Shown: positions 18,537-27,933 of the stretch, piece after piece
Numbering within the stretch: the first letter of the stretch is position 1
How the letters are laid out: every line of letters starts with the position of its first letter
From: Campylobacter concisus
GTDB lineage: Bacteria > Campylobacterota > Campylobacteria > Campylobacterales > Campylobacteraceae
Direction of reading: 5' to 3'
NCBI RefSeq assembly: GCF_003048535.1
Contig: NZ_PIRQ01000001.1
Location: 248,001 to 312,000, forward strand
Length of the DNA stretch: 64,000 nt
Notes under the pieces: model-generated
What the model saw: only the letters and a program-made list of their open reading frames with translations
What the model was told of the DNA's origin: nothing
The model's database searches: none
Program-made: the position numbers and the translations under genes

Positions 18537-19058
18537 CTAAACTTTTAAAAGTATCCTTATCTCTTTTACGATCTGCTTTGGAGTTTTGCCCTCCACTTCA
18601 ATGATATAATCAGCCTTTTTCTCATAAAGCTTCTCTCGCTCCAGATGAAGTGCCTCGGCTCTTTTTAGATCGCTTAAAAGTGGGCGTTTGGCGAGCTTTT
18701 TCTCGCTATTTTTGCTATTTTTTAGTCTTTGCATTATCGCTTCAAAACTAGCTTTTAGGTAGATCACGGTGCCAATTTTCTTTAAATTTTTAACCTTCGC
18801 AAAGCCTCCACCTGTTGAGATAATCGCATTTTTAACATTTGTTGCTAGAAATTTAGCCAGATCCTTTTCAAGCTGCCTAAAATGCTCCTCTCCGTACTCT
18901 TCAAAGATAGCTTTTATCTTCATATTTTGTGAGCTCTCTAGCAGGTCGTCGCAGTCAAGGTTCATCGTCTTTAGTGCCTTGCTTAGTGCCCTTGCAGTCG
19001 TGCCCTTGCCAACGCCCATAAATCCTATCAAAACGATATTATTGTTCTTTGTTTTCAT
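18537..19058 (-). CDS. aroK: Shikimate kinase
   Basis: ATP-dependent phosphorylation of shikimate in aromatic amino acid synthesis. 173 residues, typical. The P-loop is [11 protein letters not shown] near residue 10 (GKG instead of the usual GKS/GKT), followed by the acidic CDDLLE substrate motif, FRQLE and STGGGF. Start 19058 follows GGAGAG at good spacing; a start 12 nt upstream is also open. It overlaps the 3' end of der by 20 nt, so translation is coupled. Confidence 0.92.
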   Translation of the reverse strand: MKTKNNNIVLIGFMGVGKGTTARALSKALKTMNLDCDDLLESSQNMKIKAIFEEYGEEHFRQLEKDLAKFLATNVKNAIISTGGGFAKVKNLKKIGTVIYLKASFEAIMQRLKNSKNSEKKLAKRPLLSDLKRAEALHLEREKLYEKKADYIIEVEGKTPKQIVKEIRILLKV

Positions 19059-20427
19059 CGCTCTCTCCACGTTTTTTAGGGATTAGCACGATAGGCACGC
19101 CAGTTAGGTTAAAACTCTCTCTAAGCTTATTTGTTAAATAGCGTTTGTAGCTAAAGTGTAGGCATTTTGGGCGGTTCATAATAAGCGCTATCATGATCGG
19201 CGCAGTTTTAAACTGCACTGCGTAGTAAATTTTCACAACTCTGCCTTTATCTCGTGGCAGTGGATGCGCCTTGGTCGCTTCACCGATCACTTCATTTAGC
19301 TTTGAAGTTTGGATTTTTTGGGTGTAGTTTTTATAAATTTCAACTATAAGTGGATAAATTTTATGCACTCTTTTGCCACCAAGTGCCGAAACACTGATGA
19401 TCGGCGCGTATGCTAAAAATTTAAACCTATCTTTTATCTCTTTGCAAAGCTCGTCAAATTCTTCACTGCTTTTATCCCATTTGTTTAGCACGATGATGAC
19501 GCCAAGCTCAAATTTCGAGGCGATGCCAGCGATACGCTCATCAAGCTCGGTTAGTGGCTCAGAGCTATCAAGTACGAGTAGAGCTACGTCCGTCTCTTCT
19601 AAAATTTTCTCAGTTCTATTTAGTGCGTATCTCTCGATGCCTTCGATCTTGCCACGCTTTCTGATGCCAGCAGTATCTACAAACTCAAAAACCCTGCCAT
19701 CATGCTCGTAAATTTCATTAACTGGATCAATCGTAGTGCCTGCCACGTCGCTAACGACAGCGCGACTCTCCTTTACAAGAGCGTTTAGAAGCGAGCTTTT
19801 GCCGACATTTACGCGGCCTATGATGCCAACTCTTATATTTTTACTCTCATAGTCTATCTCGTCGCTTAGCTCGCCCTCGTCGTTATAGTTTTCTAAAAAA
19901 TCATCAAAATCTTCGCTCGTATCGGCCTTTATCTGCACTTTGTCCTCTATGTGCTTTACTAGCCACATGCTAAGCTCATCTATGCCTGTGTTGTGGCTTA
20001 CGGAAATTCCAAAGGAATTTTTCGCGCCAAAGCTTATAAATTCCCACTCCCTTTGTTCGTCTTTTTTACTGTCAATTTTATTGATGACTAGAGCGATTGG
20101 TAAATTTAGCTTGCTAAGCTCATAAAAAATGGTTCTATCCTCGTCATCTGGCATCATTTTGCCATCGACCATGTATAAAATGACGTCTGAATTTCTAGCC
20201 TCTGCTAAGGTCTTTGCTTTTACATTTTTAAAAAGCTCGCTACTATCATCAAGGCCACCACTGTCGATTAATATGCACTCTTTGCCCTCAACTTCGATCT
20301 TGGCTTTGTTCGTATCTCTTGTCGTGCCGCTAACATCGCTTGTTATAGCGATACGACGACCAGCTAAGCGGTTAAAAAGTGAGCTTTTGCCGACATTTGG
20401 CTTGCCTACTAATATTACTTTTTGCAA
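19039..20427 (-). CDS. der: Ribosome assembly GTPase Der (EngA)
   Basis: Double-GTPase needed for 50S subunit maturation. 462 residues with two G domains, each with a P-loop (GKPNVGKSS and GRVNVGKSS) and NKxD motifs (NKID, NKWD), then the KH-like domain with the conserved end region NLTGVPI. The start is taken as TTG at 20427 ([13 protein letters not shown]) because AAGGAC lies 6 nt upstream; an ATG-free extension to 20460 would add 11 non-conserved residues. Confidence 0.95.
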   Translation of the reverse strand: MQKVILVGKPNVGKSSLFNRLAGRRIAITSDVSGTTRDTNKAKIEVEGKECILIDSGGLDDSSELFKNVKAKTLAEARNSDVILYMVDGKMMPDDEDRTIFYELSKLNLPIALVINKIDSKKDEQREWEFISFGAKNSFGISVSHNTGIDELSMWLVKHIEDKVQIKADTSEDFDDFLENYNDEGELSDEIDYESKNIRVGIIGRVNVGKSSLLNALVKESRAVVSDVAGTTIDPVNEIYEHDGRVFEFVDTAGIRKRGKIEGIERYALNRTEKILEETDVALLVLDSSEPLTELDERIAGIASKFELGVIIVLNKWDKSSEEFDELCKEIKDRFKFLAYAPIISVSALGGKRVHKIYPLIVEIYKNYTQKIQTSKLNEVIGEATKAHPLPRDKGRVVKIYYAVQFKTAPIMIALIMNRPKCLHFSYKRYLTNKLRESFNLTGVPIVLIPKKRGESDENKEQ

Positions 20428-20579
20428 ATTTTGTCCTTTTCGTGATGGCTGATTATACAAATTTTTGACTTATATAAAGTATAAAAATTTGCTTAAAAGC
20501 GCCAAAATAAAAGAAAAAATCAACCAAAATTTAAGCCACTTTTCATTAAAATGGCTACTTTAATTTTAAAGGTCATGTG

Positions 20580-21470
20580 ATGTTAAAAAGGTTTTATATT
20601 TCGCATCTTGGCATTTTTTATATGCTCTTTGCTTGCTTTATGTTTGCTGTTACTGGCGCATTTGCAAAGTATCTTAGCAAAGATATGCCATCTATCGAAG
20701 TTGTATTTTTTAGAAATTTAATAGGCCTTTTTATTGTTATTTATGCCATTTATAGATTTCCATTTAAGCAAGCTGGTGGACACTTTTTTTTGTTAATGTT
20801 TCGTGGTTTTGTCGGCACGGTCGCACTTTTTGCTTTTTTTTACAATGTCGCTCATGTAAATTTGGCCACAGCTTTTACATTTCAAAAGACAAATCCAATC
20901 TTTACAGCCATCCTCGCAGCTTTTATTTTCAAAGAGCGTCTAAGCTCACTTGGCTGGTTTGCTGTATTTTTGGGATTTGGTGGAATTTTGCTTGTCATCC
21001 AGCCAAATTTAGGCATAAGCAAGACTGATATTATCGGTGTTTGGAGTGGCCTTGGTGCGGCGATAGCATACACAAGCGTAAAGGAGCTAAACAAGAGTTA
21101 TGGCACGAACGTTATCGTGCTAAGTTTTATGCTTTGGGGCTCGTTTTTGCCACTTATTTGTATGGGTTTGGCAGAATTTTTCACCTATGAGCCACTTGAT
21201 TTTTTGTTTTCAAAATTTAGCATACCAAGCTGGTATAACGTTGTTTTTATCTTGCTAATGGGGCTTAGCGGATATTTTTTTCAGTCGTACATGACAAAGG
21301 CGTTCGCGGTTGGTAAAAAGGCTGGTGTGATCGCTGCGGTTAGCTACGCAGACGTCATTTTTACGCTTATAATTGGCTATTTTATGGGCGATGCGTTACC
21401 AAATCACCTAGCACTTATAGGTATCATACTTGTCGTGGTTAGTGGAATTTTAGTTGTGAAAGAAAAATAA
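20580..21470 (+). CDS. EamA/DMT-family transporter
   Basis: A 296-residue inner-membrane protein with ten hydrophobic segments and two EamA repeats ([15 protein letters not shown] in the first; [30 protein letters not shown] in the second). Drug/metabolite transporter superfamily, probably an exporter; substrate unknown. AAAGG precedes the ATG at 20580 (a GTG directly upstream is an alternative). It lies 10 nt upstream of kdsA. Confidence 0.88.
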   Translation: MLKRFYISHLGIFYMLFACFMFAVTGAFAKYLSKDMPSIEVVFFRNLIGLFIVIYAIYRFPFKQAGGHFFLLMFRGFVGTVALFAFFYNVAHVNLATAFTFQKTNPIFTAILAAFIFKERLSSLGWFAVFLGFGGILLVIQPNLGISKTDIIGVWSGLGAAIAYTSVKELNKSYGTNVIVLSFMLWGSFLPLICMGLAEFFTYEPLDFLFSKFSIPSWYNVVFILLMGLSGYFFQSYMTKAFAVGKKAGVIAAVSYADVIFTLIIGYFMGDALPNHLALIGIILVVVSGILVVKEK

Positions 21471-21480
21471 AGGAGAAAAA

Positions 21481-22287
21481 ATGATACTAATAGCAGGGCC
21501 TTGCGTCATCGAGAGCGAGCAGCTTGTCTTTGACGTGGCAAAAAGGCTAGTAAAATTTAACGAAGATAAGCGGATAGATTTTTATTTCAAATCAAGCTTT
21601 GACAAGGCAAATCGCACGAGTATAAGCTCGTTTCGCGGGCCCGGACTTGAAAAAGGGTGCGAAATTTTAGCTAAGGTAAAAAAAGAATTCGGTTTTAAAA
21701 TTTTGACCGATATTCACGAGAGCTATCAGGCTAGTCCTGTAGGCGAGGTCGCGGACGTGCTGCAAATACCTGCATTTTTATGCCGCCAGACCGATCTACT
21801 CGTGGCTGCGGCTAAGACAAAAGCCGTGGTAAATATCAAAAAAGGGCAGTTTTTGGCAGCGTCTGCGATGAAACACTCGGTTAAAAAAGTGCTAGAAACG
21901 CGCGGCGTGAGCGGCGACGGATACGAGGTCGCCAAACAAAACGGCGTGTGGCTAACCGAGCGAGGCAGTACCTTTGGCTACGGGAATTTAGTCGTAGATA
22001 TGCGAAATTTGGTGCTGATGAGGGAGTTTGCGCCGGTGATTTTCGACGCGACGCATAGCGTACAGATGCCAAGCGCTCTTGGCGAAAAAAGCGGTGGTGA
22101 CGCGAGATTCGTACCATATTTGGCGCGAGCTGCGGCGGCTGCGGGCGTGGACGGATTTTTTTACGAGACGCACGTAAATCCTTGCGAGGCGCTTTGCGAC
22201 GGGCCGAATATGCTAAATTTGGACGAGCTAGATGCAAATATCGCTCAAATTTTTAAGATAAAAGACGCTCTTGGCGATGTCGAATAA
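21481..22287 (+). CDS. kdsA: 3-deoxy-D-manno-octulosonate 8-phosphate synthase
   Basis: Condenses PEP and arabinose-5-phosphate to KDO-8-P for LPS core synthesis. 268 residues. Family signatures are GPCVIESE near the start, [26 protein letters not shown] and the C-terminal THVNP. Base composition is visibly more GC-rich than the DMT gene upstream or the TonB receptor downstream. Its last codons overlap the start of the first SMR gene, indicating an operon. Confidence 0.96.
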   Translation: MILIAGPCVIESEQLVFDVAKRLVKFNEDKRIDFYFKSSFDKANRTSISSFRGPGLEKGCEILAKVKKEFGFKILTDIHESYQASPVGEVADVLQIPAFLCRQTDLLVAAAKTKAVVNIKKGQFLAASAMKHSVKKVLETRGVSGDGYEVAKQNGVWLTERGSTFGYGNLVVDMRNLVLMREFAPVIFDATHSVQMPSALGEKSGGDARFVPYLARAAAAAGVDGFFYETHVNPCEALCDGPNMLNLDELDANIAQIFKIKDALGDVE

Positions 22288-22606
22288 AGGCTTTTTATAC
22301 GTGATGATCGGTGCGCTGGCCGAGTGCGGCTGGGCGTATGGGCTAAAGCACGCAAGCGGCGGGTTAGAAAATTTAGCCACAGCAGGGCTGGTTTGCGTGA
22401 GCTTTTTTATGTTTATGCTCGCATTTAAATACCTGCCTACGAGCGTCGCATATACCGTATTTGTGGGGCTTGGAGCGTTTTTTATCGTGGTCGCCGAAAG
22501 CGTTAGCGAATACACCTCAAACGGCCAGGCGCCCGATCCCTTGCGGCTATTTTTCATAGCGACGCTAGTTGCGGGCGTGCTAGGACTAAAAAGGCTAAAA
22601 TCTTGA
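22277..22606 (+). CDS. SMR-family efflux subunit A
   Basis: A 109-residue four-TM small multidrug resistance protein. The essential TM1 glutamate is E16 in [16 protein letters not shown]. It overlaps kdsA by 11 nt at its start and the second SMR gene by 4 nt at its end, the usual layout of a heterodimeric pair (YkkCD/Gdx type). GC-rich like kdsA. The substrate is unknown; either a quaternary compound or guanidinium is possible for the family. Confidence 0.88.
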   Translation: MSNKGFLYVMIGALAECGWAYGLKHASGGLENLATAGLVCVSFFMFMLAFKYLPTSVAYTVFVGLGAFFIVVAESVSEYTSNGQAPDPLRLFFIATLVAGVLGLKRLKS

Positions 22607-22926
22607 TACACGTTTTAGCTCTTTTGGCGGCCGGGTGCTGCGAGGTTTCGGGCGTATTTTTTCTAACCAAATTTCAAAAAAGCGTCGGCGTGAAAAAAGC
22701 GGCGAATTTTTTGATTTTAACCGCAAATTTCGCCCTTTCGCTCTGGCTTTTGAGCTACGCGATGCAGGCGATGGCGATGTCGGTAGCATACGCGATCTGG
22801 ACTGGCATCGGAGCGATCGGAGCCGTGCTGGTTGGTGTGGCATTTAACAACGAAAAAGTAAATTTAGAAAAAGCACTCTTTTTATCGCTCATCATCATTA
22901 GCGCGGCGATGTTAAAAATCGTATAA
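22603..22926 (+). CDS. SMR-family efflux subunit B
   Basis: A 107-residue four-TM SMR protein, TTG start overlapping the previous stop (TTGA). The TM1 glutamate is E14 in LLAAGCCEVSGVFFL, and YAIWTGIGAIGAVLVG is the conserved TM3-TM4 region. Expected to pair with the preceding protein as an asymmetric dimer. The last gene of the kdsA run before a very AT-rich 238-bp gap. Confidence 0.88.
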   Translation: MIHVLALLAAGCCEVSGVFFLTKFQKSVGVKKAANFLILTANFALSLWLLSYAMQAMAMSVAYAIWTGIGAIGAVLVGVAFNNEKVNLEKALFLSLIIISAAMLKIV

Positions 22927-23164
22927 GTGCTAAATTTAGAAGCATAAATATCAAGTTAATCTAGCAAGATAAAAACAGATTTTTAAAATATATAAATTCA
23001 AAATTTATTTACTTAATATATTCTAAAAAAATAATATCAAAACTGATTTTAAGAAGTTTTTATATTAAATATTATTTTTTACAAAATATTGATTTTTAAA
23101 TTCAAAATAAATTTATACAAATAGCAATACACTTTCAAACTAGTTTTAAATTCAAGGAGATTTT

Positions 23165-25597
23165 ATGAGAATTTATAGAATTTTATTTGTATCTAGTATG
23201 GCGTCCAGCTTTGTCTTTTCATCCCAAGACGTGCTATTAGAAGGTGTTGTAGTAAGTGCAAGTGGTATCTCAACGAAAAAGACAGAGCTTAGCAAAAGCG
23301 AGTTAAAAAAGGGTCAAATTTTCTCCGAGCGAGATCTTGTGCGAAACGAAACTGGCGTAACTGTTACAGAAGGCGGTAGAAGCGGAAATAATGGGTATGC
23401 CATACGAGGTGTAGATAGCGATAGGGTTTCTTTAAAAATAGACGGAATGGAAGCCGTTGAGAGTTTTATGCCCCGCTCTTACAATATTTTAGGGATATTA
23501 AATGGCAACCGAAACAGCACCGAGCTTGAAAACATAAGCAGTGTAGAATTTGTAAAAGGTGCAAATTCATTAAACAAAGGTAGCGGTGCGATCGGTGGTA
23601 GCGTTAGTATGCAGACAAAAAATGTTGATGACTTTGTAAGGGATGGACAAAATGTTGGTTTTTATAGCAAAAGCGCATATGCATCAAAAAATAGTGAATT
23701 TAGGCAAGTTGCAGGTGCAGGCGTAAAAGCAGGCGGTATCGAAGCACTGTTTCAGCATACGTATAAGCGTGGTAAACAGACAAAGAATTTTTACAGCGGC
23801 AAGTTAGATGATGTGCCATTTTGTGGAATGGGAACCAGTGTGGAGGGTTCATATTTAGCAGAAAAGTACCCAGAACTTTGCTCTTTTGGTAGAATTTTGC
23901 CTGATGATGTGAGATTTCGCACGCACTCAAATTTGATGAAATTTGGCTATAGGTTTGACTCACATTTTTTAAATACATCCTATGAAGACTTTAGGCAAAA
24001 CTATTTTACCGAAGAGAAGAGTAATAGCACCGCAACACTTAATAGAAAGCAAACAAGAGATAGCATCCCTTACAAAAGATATGGAATTTACTATGAGTTT
24101 GTGCCAGACCATGATGCTTTACTAAGTAATTTAAAGATAAGCTTTTATAAGCAAAGAGTGCAGCAGAGGTCAAATTTCACAAGATATCATGCAAACTATC
24201 CAAACGATATGCAATACAACTCAAGTTTTGATCAAAAAGATAGCTATGAATTTTTTCAAGACAAAAAACAGTTCGATATAAGCGGCATGAGTGGTGACAT
24301 TAATGCAGGTAAAATTTCTCACATCTTGAGTTTTGGTCTTGGCAGACACATCTCTACCTTTAAAAATAAAAATTTACAACTTAGACAAAGTTTTAATACA
24401 AAATGGAGCGGTAGTGGTTTTATTGTGGATCCAGCAAATCCTTTTAAGCCGGTTAAAGCAACGGACGTAACATTTGCTCAGCCAGTAAAAAGCACTCTTG
24501 AATATGCTTTTCTAGGTGATGATATGGGCTTAAACGAAGCCTTAAGTATAAATTACGGAGTTAGGCTTGATAGATATGTCTATAAACCAGAGCAAGCAAA
24601 TATTGCCTCTGGTGCAGGATATAAAATGGTGGCTACGCCATATCTTAAAAATAGCAAATTTAAAGCTATTACTTACAATGCAGGAGCTGAATATAATATA
24701 AATAACAATGTGAGCATTAACTATGCGTTTAGTACTGGTTTTCGTGCACCAAGAGTCGAGGAGATGTATTTTGATACGCCTAGGGATAGTACAAGATATG
24801 TTAGAAATTTAGAGTTAAAACCAGAAAAAGCCTTTAATCATGAGGTAAGTTTATTGTCATCAGGTCAGAGTTATGCATTTGCTCTTAGTGCTTTTTATTC
24901 TAAATATAGAGATTTTATTGATACTGATTATGATGTTGGTATTGATGAGATAGAAGAACTTGATTTTGATACATGGGAGCTTGTAAAAAAATACATCAAA
25001 AAAAGTCTCGATTTTAAACATGTAAATGTCGGTAGAGCTACCGTCAAAGGCTTGGAGCTAAATTCACGTGTAAATGGGAATGCACTAAATTTAAGTGAAA
25101 ATTTATATGCAAGCTTAAAGGCGACTTATGCGCGTGGCAAAAAAAATGATGGGACTTCACTTATGGCTATTCAGCCGTTTACTGCAGTAGCTGGACTTGG
25201 GTATAGTGATAATAAATTTGATCTCTTATTAACTAGCAAATTTGTAGCAGCTAAAAAAGCAAAAGATGCGGTTTCAAAAATACCACCAAATTTTTCTCAG
25301 ATAATCGTTGATAGAGATACAGGCAAAGTGACTGGTACAACTCAGCCAGAAGCGCATAAATTCCTAAGTAAAAGCTATTTTGTCTTTGACTTAACTATGG
25401 GTTATAAGATCAGTAAAAATTTCAGCATCAATGCAGGAGTGTTTAATATTTTTAACAAAGAGTATTCTACTTGGGAAAATTTAAGACAGCTTAGATATAA
25501 CGGTAACCAAAGCTATGTTAAATTTGATGGTACCGGACTTGAGCGGTATACTGCTCCTGGTAGAAATTTTAGCGTTTCTTTTGAGATTAGATATTAG
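23165..25597 (+). CDS. TonB-dependent receptor, haem/haemoglobin/transferrin type
   Basis: An 810-residue outer-membrane receptor: signal peptide (1-20), a TonB-box-like segment (DVLLEGVVVSAS), a plug domain with GYAIRGVDSDRVSLKIDGM, then a 22-strand barrel including the FRAPRVEEMYF motif typical of the haemoglobin/transferrin/lactoferrin receptor family (FRAP box) and an aromatic-ended last strand. Probably imports haem iron or another iron complex; the ligand cannot be told from sequence. The AT-rich gap upstream (22927-23164) should hold its promoter. It separates kdsA from ribH, adjacent in C. jejuni, and is far less GC-rich than both, suggesting insertion. Confidence 0.88.
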   Translation: MRIYRILFVSSMASSFVFSSQDVLLEGVVVSASGISTKKTELSKSELKKGQIFSERDLVRNETGVTVTEGGRSGNNGYAIRGVDSDRVSLKIDGMEAVESFMPRSYNILGILNGNRNSTELENISSVEFVKGANSLNKGSGAIGGSVSMQTKNVDDFVRDGQNVGFYSKSAYASKNSEFRQVAGAGVKAGGIEALFQHTYKRGKQTKNFYSGKLDDVPFCGMGTSVEGSYLAEKYPELCSFGRILPDDVRFRTHSNLMKFGYRFDSHFLNTSYEDFRQNYFTEEKSNSTATLNRKQTRDSIPYKRYGIYYEFVPDHDALLSNLKISFYKQRVQQRSNFTRYHANYPNDMQYNSSFDQKDSYEFFQDKKQFDISGMSGDINAGKISHILSFGLGRHISTFKNKNLQLRQSFNTKWSGSGFIVDPANPFKPVKATDVTFAQPVKSTLEYAFLGDDMGLNEALSINYGVRLDRYVYKPEQANIASGAGYKMVATPYLKNSKFKAITYNAGAEYNINNNVSINYAFSTGFRAPRVEEMYFDTPRDSTRYVRNLELKPEKAFNHEVSLLSSGQSYAFALSAFYSKYRDFIDTDYDVGIDEIEELDFDTWELVKKYIKKSLDFKHVNVGRATVKGLELNSRVNGNALNLSENLYASLKATYARGKKNDGTSLMAIQPFTAVAGLGYSDNKFDLLLTSKFVAAKKAKDAVSKIPPNFSQIIVDRDTGKVTGTTQPEAHKFLSKSYFVFDLTMGYKISKNFSINAGVFNIFNKEYSTWENLRQLRYNGNQSYVKFDGTGLERYTAPGRNFSVSFEIRY

Positions 25598-25650
25598 CTT
25601 TAGTTTAAATAAGATTTTGATAAACTACGCAAAAATCTAAGGAGAAATTA

Positions 25651-26121
25651 ATGAAAATAATCGAAGGAAATTTAGCTCTAAAAGGTGGCGAGAAGGTCGC
25701 TATAGTGGGCGCGAGGTTTAATCATATCATCACCGATAGGCTGGTCGAAGGCGCTAGGGACGCGTTTTTGCGTCACGGCGGGGATGAGGCGAATTTGAGC
25801 CTCATTTTGGTGCCTGGCGCATTTGAGATACCGATGGCGCTAGAAAAGGCGCTAGCAAGCGGTAAATTTGACGCAGTTTGCTGCGTGGGAGCGGTTATCC
25901 GCGGCTCTACGCCTCATTTTGACTACGTTAGCGCCGAGACCACCAAAGGCATCGCAAACGTCACGCTAAAATACGGCAAGCCTGTGACCTTTGGCGTGCT
26001 AACGGTAGATAGCATCGAGCAAGCCATCGAGCGAGCGGGCTCAAAGGCCGGAAATAAGGGCTTTGAAGCGATGACGGGCGTGATCGAGATGCTAAGCTTA
26101 TATAAAAATTTGGAGGCGTGA
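25651..26121 (+). CDS. ribH: 6,7-dimethyl-8-ribityllumazine synthase
   Basis: The penultimate step of riboflavin synthesis. 156 residues with GAFEIPMAL and [14 protein letters not shown], the substrate-binding motifs of lumazine synthase. GC-rich like kdsA. AAGGAG precedes the start, and nusB begins two bases after the stop. Confidence 0.96.
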   Translation: MKIIEGNLALKGGEKVAIVGARFNHIITDRLVEGARDAFLRHGGDEANLSLILVPGAFEIPMALEKALASGKFDAVCCVGAVIRGSTPHFDYVSAETTKGIANVTLKYGKPVTFGVLTVDSIEQAIERAGSKAGNKGFEAMTGVIEMLSLYKNLEA

Positions 26122-26122
26122 A

Positions 26123-26518
26123 ATGGCGACTCGTCATCAGGTTAGGCAGGCCGTCGTTTCGCTGCTCTACTCAAATGAGATAAATCCGGTAACTGCTGCA
26201 TTTGAAGAGGAATTTCTGGAAGAGAAAAAGATAAGAAACGAGCGAAAAAGTGAGGCACAACAGACTTTTAAAGAGGTGCTCGCAAATAAAGAAAAACTAG
26301 ATGAAATTTTAAAGCCATATCTAAAAGACGGCGATTTTAGCAAAGTTGGCGCGACTGAGCTTGCCATTCTTAGACTAGGACTTTATGAGATGAAATTTAG
26401 TCAAACAGATAAGGCTGTTATCATAAACGAAGCGATCGAGCTTGCGAAAGAACTTGGAAGTGATCAGGCACCAAAATTTATAAACGGTGTACTTGATAAG
26501 CTAAAGGGTGATCTGTGA
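26123..26518 (+). CDS. nusB: Transcription antitermination factor NusB
   Basis: A 131-residue all-alpha RNA-binding protein acting with S10 on boxA RNA in rRNA antitermination. [16 protein letters not shown] at the N terminus and [30 protein letters not shown] at the C terminus are diagnostic in pieces. Its stop overlaps the pyrF start (GTGA). Confidence 0.95.
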   Translation: MATRHQVRQAVVSLLYSNEINPVTAAFEEEFLEEKKIRNERKSEAQQTFKEVLANKEKLDEILKPYLKDGDFSKVGATELAILRLGLYEMKFSQTDKAVIINEAIELAKELGSDQAPKFINGVLDKLKGDL

Positions 26519-27195
26519 GGCTCTGTGTCGCACTTGATATGGCTAGTCGCGAAGAGAATTTAGCCCTTGTTCGCGAGCTAAAGGGGCTTGATCTTTGGCT
26601 AAAAGTAGGGCTTAGAAGCTATCTTAGGGATGGGGCAAAATTTATAGAAGAGCTAAAAGGGATTGAAGGTTTTAAAATTTTCCTCGATCTAAAACTTTAT
26701 GACATACCAAATACGATGGCAGATGCTGCTGAAGTAGTCTCAAAAATCGGCGTAGATATGGTAAATGTGCATGCTAGCGCTGGTGAGCGCGCGATGAAGA
26801 CAGTTATGGATAGGCTAGCTGGTCTTGGGAACCGTCCTTTGGTGCTCGCAGTATCGGCACTGACTAGCTTTAACGAGAGTGAATTTGAGATGGTTTATAA
26901 CGATACGCTTGCTCGCTCGGTTAGAAAATTTAGCCAGATGAGTTTTAAATCAGGGCTTGATGGAATGGTCTGTTCCGTTTTTGAAAGCAAGCTCATCAAA
27001 GATGTTACAAATGAGAAATTTATCACTCTTTGCCCTGGTGTTAGGCCTTTTGGCGAGAGCGCTGGAGATCAAAAAAGAGTAGCAAACTTAGTGAGTGCAA
27101 AGCAAGAAGGTAGCGACTTTATCGTTGTTGGCAGGCCGATTTACGAAAATGCAAGTCCAAGAGAAATTTGTGAACGAATTTTGGAGCAAATTTAA
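26515..27195 (+). CDS. pyrF: Orotidine 5'-phosphate decarboxylase
   Basis: The last step of UMP synthesis. A 226-residue TIM barrel with the catalytic [12 protein letters not shown] motif (K-x-x-x-D type) and PGVRPFG and VVGRPI near the C terminus. GTG start overlapping nusB by 4 nt. The last gene of the chromosomal block before the tRNA/prophage junction. Confidence 0.95.
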   Translation: MRLCVALDMASREENLALVRELKGLDLWLKVGLRSYLRDGAKFIEELKGIEGFKIFLDLKLYDIPNTMADAAEVVSKIGVDMVNVHASAGERAMKTVMDRLAGLGNRPLVLAVSALTSFNESEFEMVYNDTLARSVRKFSQMSFKSGLDGMVCSVFESKLIKDVTNEKFITLCPGVRPFGESAGDQKRVANLVSAKQEGSDFIVVGRPIYENASPREICERILEQI

Positions 27196-27631
27196 TATTT
27201 GAGCTTGTGTGAAGTGGTTTTTAACTAAGCTTTTTTACAAAATGTTGCGTGAAGATGACATCAAAGCGAAGTGAGGAACTAAATTTGAGTGATTTTAAGA
27301 AAATCCTCTTGTTGGCTGAGCGGCTAAAGCGTATCTACTAGCACTTGGTTAAGGATATCGTTTTACTAAATGGCGCGGATCCGGACGAGATGTTCGAGTG
27401 CACAAAGGCGTTTGGTCGCGGTAGCGATAGGCGTTTTTATATGTTTTATCGTATGATTTGCTACTACGCCAATACGCCGCACCTAGACAAAGCCAAGCTA
27501 AAATGGTAGCTTTGGAAGGATTAAATTTGCAAATTTTTATTTTTAGATTTTCTATCTGAGGTCTGCAATTGTGAAATGTAAATTTAAGCAAGATATCAGC
27601 GGCCTTCAATTATAATGCGATTTCTTTTTAT
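27196..27631 (+). other. Intergenic region pyrF to tRNA-Ser
   Basis: 436 bp without a full-length gene. It contains one short open frame that looks like a remnant (27345-27509) and a TATAAT at 27611-27616, a good -10 for the tRNA gene. No strong terminator after pyrF could be found. Confidence 0.5.
27345..27509 (+). pseudogene. Short ORF, possible gene remnant
   Basis: A 54-codon frame (TTG start) whose composition looks protein-like (LLNGADPDEMFE, TKAFGRGSDRRF, YYANTPHLDKAKLKW) and is richer in GC than its surroundings. There is no clear RBS. I do not recognise the family. It may be the 3' remnant of a gene lost when elements integrated at the tRNA. Confidence 0.35.
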
Positions 27632-27722
27632 GGACAGATGGGTGAGTGGCTGAAACCACACCCCTGCTAAGGGTGCAGCTCTTAATCGGGGCTCGAGGGT
27701 TCAAATCCCTCTCTGTCCGCCA
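27632..27722 (+). tRNA. tRNA-Ser(GCT)
   Basis: A 91-nt class II tRNA. The acceptor stem is GGACAGA / TCTGTCC with discriminator G and encoded CCA, the anticodon loop is CTGCTAA (anticodon GCT, reading AGC/AGU), there is a long variable arm, and the T arm holds GGTTCAAATCC. TATAAT lies 16 nt upstream. The integrase gene of the prophage begins 210 bp beyond its 3' end, so the tRNA 3' half is the probable attachment site. Confidence 0.95.
27700..27722 (+). other. Presumed prophage attachment site attL (tRNA 3' end)
   Basis: Inferred only. P4-like integrases commonly recombine in the T-arm/acceptor part of a tRNA gene and leave a copy of that segment at the far end of the element. The far end is not in this window, so the core cannot be delimited. 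Confidence 0.5.
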
Positions 27723-27854
27723 CTACTTATAAACAATCACAAACTTTTACCAACTTTTGCAAACATTGAGCCACGATTTTAACGTTATTTTAAAGCCTTT
27801 ATACATAAAATTACAAACAATTATAAACAATGGCAAACTATTATTATCACAACT

Positions 27855-27933
27855 TTTTAGCTGACTTTTAGCTGATCACATCCAAAAAAGTAGCTAAAAA
27901 TATAATAATAGTCAGCCAAAAGGACAGCTAAAA
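27855..27933 (+). repeat. TTTTAGCTGA repeats in front of the integrase gene
   Basis: Two direct copies of TTTTAGCTGA (27855-27864, 27866-27875) are followed by inverted copies: AGCTAAAA at 27892-27899, TCAGCCAAAA at 27912-27921 (one mismatch) and AGCTAAAA at 27926-27933. They lie between the tRNA and the integrase start, where arm-type integrase or excisionase sites, or an autoregulatory operator, are expected. Confidence 0.6.

Noticed and set aside
21726-22237. Antisense arginine-rich frames over kdsA
   Set aside because: Shadows caused by the GC-rich codon pattern of kdsA; the plus-strand gene is certain.
27349-27609. Minus-strand 86-codon frame in the pyrF-tRNA gap
   Set aside because: No RBS and an odd composition; it is the complement of the better plus-strand remnant.
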